DNA of 64,000 nt from Zingiber officinale. Its lineage: Eukaryota; Streptophyta; Magnoliopsida; Zingiberales; Zingiberaceae. Positions 58,991 to 64,000 of this stretch are shown here, piece after piece; position 1 is the first letter of the stretch; each line of letters opens with the position of its first letter. The notes beneath the pieces are model-generated. The model did no database searches and had not been told where the DNA came from. It worked only from the letters and a program-made list of their open reading frames with translations. Location of the stretch: NCBI RefSeq assembly GCF_018446385.1, contig NC_056001.1, positions 107,176,436 through 107,240,435 on the forward strand, written 5' to 3'. Position numbers and translations under genes: made by a program.

Positions 58991-59500
58991 AGGCTGATGA
59001 CATTATCCCTAAGTCTAAAAATAATCAAGGTCGTTGGATCAGTCTTGAAAAGTGAGCTCAGAGAACGTGTCAGAGAGAAGTACGACGAAGAATACAAGAA
59101 GACTAATTATTTATTATCGCCTCGGGAATAGGCAGGGGCACAGGAAGCTTCTCTCGGACCTGCTGTAAACTTGTAAGTTTCAAGATCTAAAATAAGGAGA
59201 TTGTACCAGTCGGAAAAAAAGACTAAGCGGGAGAAAGTATTGGTCACCTTGGTTGGAATATTCATCGGAAGGGATAAAAGCCTAGTGGGGGGGGGGGGGG
59301 GGGGAATAAACCTCTGGCACAGTACCCGAGCATCTCAAGAGTAAAATAACATATGCAAGGAAAGAAAGCAGTCAATCGTCTATCCAAATACAAGGTTTTC
59401 ATAAGCATGCAGGGAAGAATACATTCTTAATTAGTGAAGGAGGGAAAGGCCTCATCGGGAAGCTCCTGGATAAGATGGGTGTGGTCTAGGAAGTCATCTG
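58991..59500. other. Region between antisense-gene copies
   Basis: Mostly featureless G/A-rich DNA. Holds a run of 18 G at 59287-59304. Probably the 5' leader of copy A or the 3' flank of copy B. Confidence 0.3.
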
Positions 59501-59509
59501 GAGGGCTGA

Positions 59510-60746
59510 TCAGAGAAGGTTTTTCTCATGAAGCTGATGCACGACCCCTACACCACCATAGCAGATCATCTGATCGATAAAGGCGCCTATCTTCTTCCCA
59601 AACTCTGGGGAGGCAAGGTAGGCGACCTTATAGGCTTCCAGGCACGTAGTTTCACCGACCTGGTATTCTGTCAGCTCCCCCTTAACCTTATTTGCATCAA
59701 CAAGAACTAGGGTCAGGTCTTGTCGGGCGATAACAGCATCGTTCATGACTTTGGATAAATTTGCTTACAAGGACTTAATGGTAGCTTTGCCGACCTCCCA
59801 TTGTTTTTGAAGGGCAGCTTTCTGATCGGTACTCGCAGTAAGATTAGCCTTGGTGGTCGCCAGGTCCTTCTTCAGAGTATCATAGGATTCCTGAAGATCT
59901 TTCAGCTGCTACGAGAGGATGACCACTTCCATTTCCTTCGCATTCAAGTCGTCCAAAATCTGAATGCGTCATAGCCCTTCAGAGTTAAGTTTAGACTCAC
60001 TCGTCTTCAAAGCTGCCTCCAGGGCCTGTATCCTCCCCGCCTCCACCTGAGCCAGGCATCTGGTGACTTGGGTCCTTTCTTCAATAACTTGAAGGAGAGG
60101 CGGCACTGAACTGTCCGGAGGGGGGGGGGGTTAGGTTGAGAGTGTGGCTAGGGGTCTTAGCCAATTCTAGCTCCCGAATACGAGCCCTTAAGGACTCGTT
60201 CTCTTACTGGAGGTCTGCCACATATTGAGATATGCTCAGACCACTAACACATACCTAGGAAAATCAAGAGAAGGTTAGTAATATCTCAAAGGCACGCAAA
60301 GATATGAAGAGGAACCGGAGAAGACTCACCGATAGCAGCCGTTGTGAGAATGAGTCTGCTAACTCTAATGGGAAGCCTTCCAAGATTTGTTCTACGGTGG
60401 ATTGCCAAGATTCGACCAAGAGCCCATGGAGTTGCACCTGACCGCAAAGGGACGAAGTGTTGACCGATGGAGGAGGGCCCTGCACCTGCAGTGAGGGTAG
60501 TTGGTGAATGGAAGTGAAGGTGTATCTGCTTCGGGGACGCTCCTTGGTGCGCGAGGAAGAGGCCGGAGTAGTCTGCAGAGCCTTGGTGTACGAGGAAGAG
60601 GCCGGAGTAGACCGCGAAGCCTTGGAGCGCAAGGAAGAGGCCGAAGTAGCTTGTGGAGCGGAAGGCAGTGTAGTGGGAGGAGAGGAATCCCCGGGCTAGT
60701 CTCCCACCTGGACGCTAGGCTGCTCTCCCGCCTGAATACTAGTCCA
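59510..60746 (-). pseudogene. Tat antisense gene, decayed copy B, C-terminal part
   Basis: Minus-strand pieces with stops: a Ser/Thr/Arg-rich linker (60700-60500), then a coiled coil (LEAALKTSESKLNSEG, LKDLQESYDTLKKDL, LTASTDQKAALQKQWEVG over 60020-59780) and a C-terminus with YKVAYLASPEFGKKIGAFI (59640-59590) comparable to the KAFLRSEDFGEKF part of the gene at 26587. Cut off from its N-terminal part by the solo LTR. Confidence 0.6.
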
Positions 60747-60751
60747 CTGAG

Positions 60752-63152
60752 TGTTGGTTGCTACTCGGAAAACCTAGAGGTTCCACTGTACAAAAATTTT
60801 GTACAAAGCTCTGAACATTTTCCTAGCTACCATGTGTTCTTTTAAATTAAATTTTGGATCGCCTGCGGAACTTAACACGTTTGATCCAAAACTTAATCTA
60901 TTTGTTCTTTTAGGTTTTGACTTGGATCTCTTGCGGAACTTAACACGTTCGACCCAAATCACCTTAAGTTATTAATTCCATTAAATATTAATTTCCATAA
61001 TTGGTTCCCAGTACTGACGTGGCGAGGCACATAGCCTTCTTGGATATGGGAGCAACCACCACCGACTAGACAAAACCTTTTATAGAAATCTAATATTTAA
61101 TTTCCTAAAATAACTTTAGGTTAACCGAAAAGAACAATCAAATCACAAGGAAAAATAAAACAAAAGAACACAATTTCGAAAAACATATTCGAAATACTAG
61201 AACGTAAGCCTCTTGTATTTGGTATTATTTCCATAAATAACTAGTATGATGCGGAAAAGGAAAAACAACTAGTTATACCTTCTAGAAAGATCTCTTGATC
61301 TTCTACCGTATTCCTCTTCTAACCTCGGACGTTGTGTGGGCAACGATCTTCCGAGATGAGAAACCACCAACCACCTTCTTCTCCTCCAAGCTAGGTTCGG
61401 CCACAATAAGGAAGCTTCACCAAGGAAGAAAATCAAAACTCCAACCAAGCTCCAAGAGATGCTAGCTTTCTTTCCTTCTTCTTCTTATTCTCCAAGTAGT
61501 ATCCGGCCACCATGAGAGCTCCAAGGGGAGAGAGAGGTTCGGCCACCACAAGAGGAAGAGAGGGAGAGGATGATGATGGCCGGCCACACCAAGGAACAAA
61601 AGAGGGAGAGAAATAATAGAGGTTGTATCTCATGAAGGCACCCCACCCCTTCTTTTATATTCCTTGGCCTAGGCAAATTAGGAAATTTAATTACAATAAA
61701 ATTTCCTTGACATGATTTAATTGAGAAAAATAAAATAAAATTTCCAATTAAAACAATATTGGTCGGCCACATCAAAAAATAAATTAGACAAGTTTTAATC
61801 AACAAATTAAAATTTCCTAATTTATTTCCGGAAATTTTAAAAATAAAATTTCTCTTCAAAAATCTCTTCATGGTTGATAAAAAGAAATTTCTATAATTTT
61901 AATTTAACAATATGTGAATAATTTTTAAAGAGAAAATAAAATATCTCACCAATCTACAAATAAGGAAAGAGATCTAATCTCTTTCTTTAATCTTTTGTAG
62001 ATCTTTTACAAGAGAGATATTTTAATTTTAATTCTCTTTAATAAATTATATCTTCCACATAATAAAAATTAAAATTAAAATCCTTTTTAATTTAATATGG
62101 CCGGCCCCTCTAGCTTGGGTTCAAGCTAGGGCCGGCCACCCCAACTTATGCTTAGGCCGGCCCTAGCTTGGTTCCCAAGCTAGCTTGGCCGGCTCCTTTT
62201 AGGTGGGTATAGAAAGTGGGTATAGGTGGGTATAGTACTCTATAAATAAGAGGCTACGATAGGGACCGAGAGGAGGAATTGGTTTTGGTCTCCCGATAAA
62301 ATTAAGCATCCCGTGTTCGCCCCGAACACACAACTTAATTTTATCAATAATAATTCATTCCACTAGAGAACTATTATTGAACTACCGCACCAATCCCAAA
62401 TTACATTTTTGGGCTCCTTCTTATTATGAGTGTGTTAGTCTCCCTGTGTTTAAGATATCGAATGTCCACTAATTAAGTGAGTTATTGACAACTCATTTAA
62501 TTAATATCTTAATCCAAAAGTAGTACCACTCAACCTTATCATCATGTCGGACTAAGTCCACCTGCAGGGTTTAACATGACAATCCTTATGAGCTCCTCTT
62601 GGGGACATTATCAACCTAGTATCTCTAGGACACAGTTTCCTTCTATAATCAACAACACACACTATAAGTGATATCATTTCCCAACTTATCGGGTTTATTG
62701 ATTCATTGAACTAAATCTCACCCATTGATAAATTAAAGAAATAAATATCAAATATATATGTTTGTTATTATATTAGGATTAAGAGCACACACTTCCATAA
62801 TAACTGAGGTATTTGTTCCTTTATAAAGTCAGTATAAAAGAAATAACATCAGATGGTCCTACTCAATACACTCTAAGTGTACTAGTGTAATTATATAGTC
62901 AAGATAAACTAATTCCTAATTACACTACGACCTTCCAATGGTTTGTTCCTTTCCATTTTGGTCGTGAGCTACTGTTTATAATTTATAAGGTACTGATAAC
63001 ATCATCTTCTATATGTGACACCACATACTATGTTATCTACAATATAAATTAATTGAACAACTACAATCAAATGTAGATAAATTGACCAAATGTGATTCTT
63101 TATTTAACATAAATGTTTACAAAAGCTTAGGCTTTCAGTAGACACTCCAACA
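60752..63152 (-). mobile_element. Complete solo LTR of family Z (2401 bp)
   Basis: The plus strand starts TGTTGGTTGCTACTCGG and ends GTAGACACTCCAACA. Flanks are a perfect 5-bp duplication CTGAG (60747-60751 and 63153-63157). In minus orientation it is the intact version of the copies at 4597, 24074 and 40652, so it defines the family's full length. Contains GGCCGGC-rich blocks (62100-62200), a TATTTATAG box near 62244 (reverse) and no ORF with a domain. The superfamily is unknown because no internal region is present. Confidence 0.9.
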
Positions 63153-63157
63153 CTGAG

Positions 63158-64000
63158 AGGATTTATCCTCTATTATGGTGGAGGGAGACACCCGAGCAGG
63201 CGTTTTGGCCTTGACCTTGGTAGAGGCTCGGGCAAGTGGGGACCTCGACGGAGAGGCTTGGACTAATGGAGTGACTCGCTTCCTTTTGCGTTGCAAACAC
63301 AAACACTTTCCTGGGGGTGGCAAAGAGGCCCTCTCATCTTCGGTCGCCTCGGTTTCCAAGGTCTCTATTCCCTTGGACGGTTGGGAAGAAGTCTCGAGCA
63401 CGACCCCAACCTGAGTTGTTGAAGGTGCCTCAGAACTTCTTCGGAGTTATTCCTCCAATTCCTTCAAAGCGACATTGGGTAGCTTGGAAGAATCAACAGA
63501 AAATGCATGAAACATGGCGGCTTCTGCAAAATAACAAGGAGATACCTTAGTTAGCGAAGACCTGGAACAGAAGACAGGAGATCTTACCGAAAGGAGCGTC
63601 TATTGACACCTGAATAGGGCTAAGTCCGAAAGCATATAGTAGTCCTTCTCGCAATATCACCGAAAGTTGAAGTCAAACTCCTTCCAGTTTCTCTGAGGAT
63701 GGGAGGCAGTCAGGCTGGTGCTGGTGCTCCTGCAGTTCGGAGGGGGAAGGGGCATTATAGCGCCATTGCGCAGGCCAAGTGACAGGGTCAGGCAGCTGTA
63801 TGTAGAAAAAACGAGAGTTCCAACCCTTATTGGAATAGGGCATGTCCACGAAAACTTATAGCCTACCCTAGATTGTACCATAAAAATGCCCAGTCCTGAG
63901 TGCTTAAGGGTGTAAAAGTGGTGGAAGAGTTGCGGGGTTAGGAAAATTTTGTATGAGCGGCACAAGATTATCATTCCGCACATAGCACGGAAAGCATTAT
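63158..64000 (-). pseudogene. Tat antisense gene, decayed copy B, N-terminal part (runs off the window)
   Basis: The minus strand reads IFLTPQLFHHFYTLKHSGLG and IFMVQSRVGYKF at 63960-63850, parallel to IPLTPKIFHYFYYPK and FVFQSRIGF in the gene at 26587. After a stop (63657) a linker carries CLQRKRKR (about 63300-63280). The solo LTR inserted at 63157, within the linker. The start lies beyond 64000. Confidence 0.6.

Overview
This window reads as nuclear DNA of a flowering plant: a GT-AG spliced WRKY gene, long AT-rich spacers, and dense nests of LTR retrotransposons, CACTA transposons, tRNA-type SINEs and a Mutator-like MITE. I cannot fix the species. A large-genome monocot, perhaps of the ginger order, is only a guess. 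The single convincing host gene is a three-exon WRKY subgroup IIc transcription factor (834-2145, +). It has a TATA box embedded in an (AT)n tract and W-box-like sites upstream.

Layout: 1-2.3 kb WRKY gene with its promoter and 3' flank. 2.7-3.24 kb degenerate 30-bp array. 3.45-7.24 kb a Sirevirus-type LTR that appears split by a Tat-type LTR relic and by an LTR of an unclassified family called Z here. 7.2-12.2 kb AT-rich spacer with a small unexplained GC-rich ORF and SINE-like insertions. 12.27-15.53 kb the 3' half of a CACTA element with degraded transposase genes. 15.5-22.7 kb LTR-like sequence carrying a solo Sirevirus-type LTR (16111-17427) and a complete 4.1-kb non-autonomous CACTA (17477-21551, target duplication CAT), which itself holds two tRNA-derived SINEs. 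23.6-24.07 kb a TNP2/DUF4216-type fragment. 24.07-36.71 kb a family-Z LTR interrupted by a nearly full-length Tat-lineage Ty3/gypsy element (25248-35524). 36.7-40.65 kb an Athila ORF1 segment with a 3' LTR. 40.65-47.73 kb further LTR pieces, with a perfect solo LTR (43635-46427, TSD TTAGA). 48.1-53.4 kb a Ty1/copia Sirevirus 3' part (LTR, PPT, RNase H, RT; minus strand) with a Mutator-like MITE in its LTR. 53.47-57.2 kb a CACTA end followed by a degraded gene with a Ulp1/C48-protease-like C-terminus. 57.4-64 kb two decayed copies of the Tat antisense gene, one split by a 2.4-kb solo LTR of family Z (TSD CTGAG).

The most interesting unit is the Tat element. Its gag-pol remnants run on the minus strand. 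A two-intron antisense gene (PF04195 'gypsy-type transposase' domain plus coiled coil) runs toward them on the plus strand, and two tandem arrays (45 bp and 58 bp) lie between. It is flanked by a perfect 86-bp direct duplication instead of the usual 5-bp target duplication. A second notable pattern is a pair of palindrome-centred arrays of about 53 bp in the Athila segment, one upstream of ORF1 and one in the LTR. I found no clearly new host system. The novelty is in transposon architecture.
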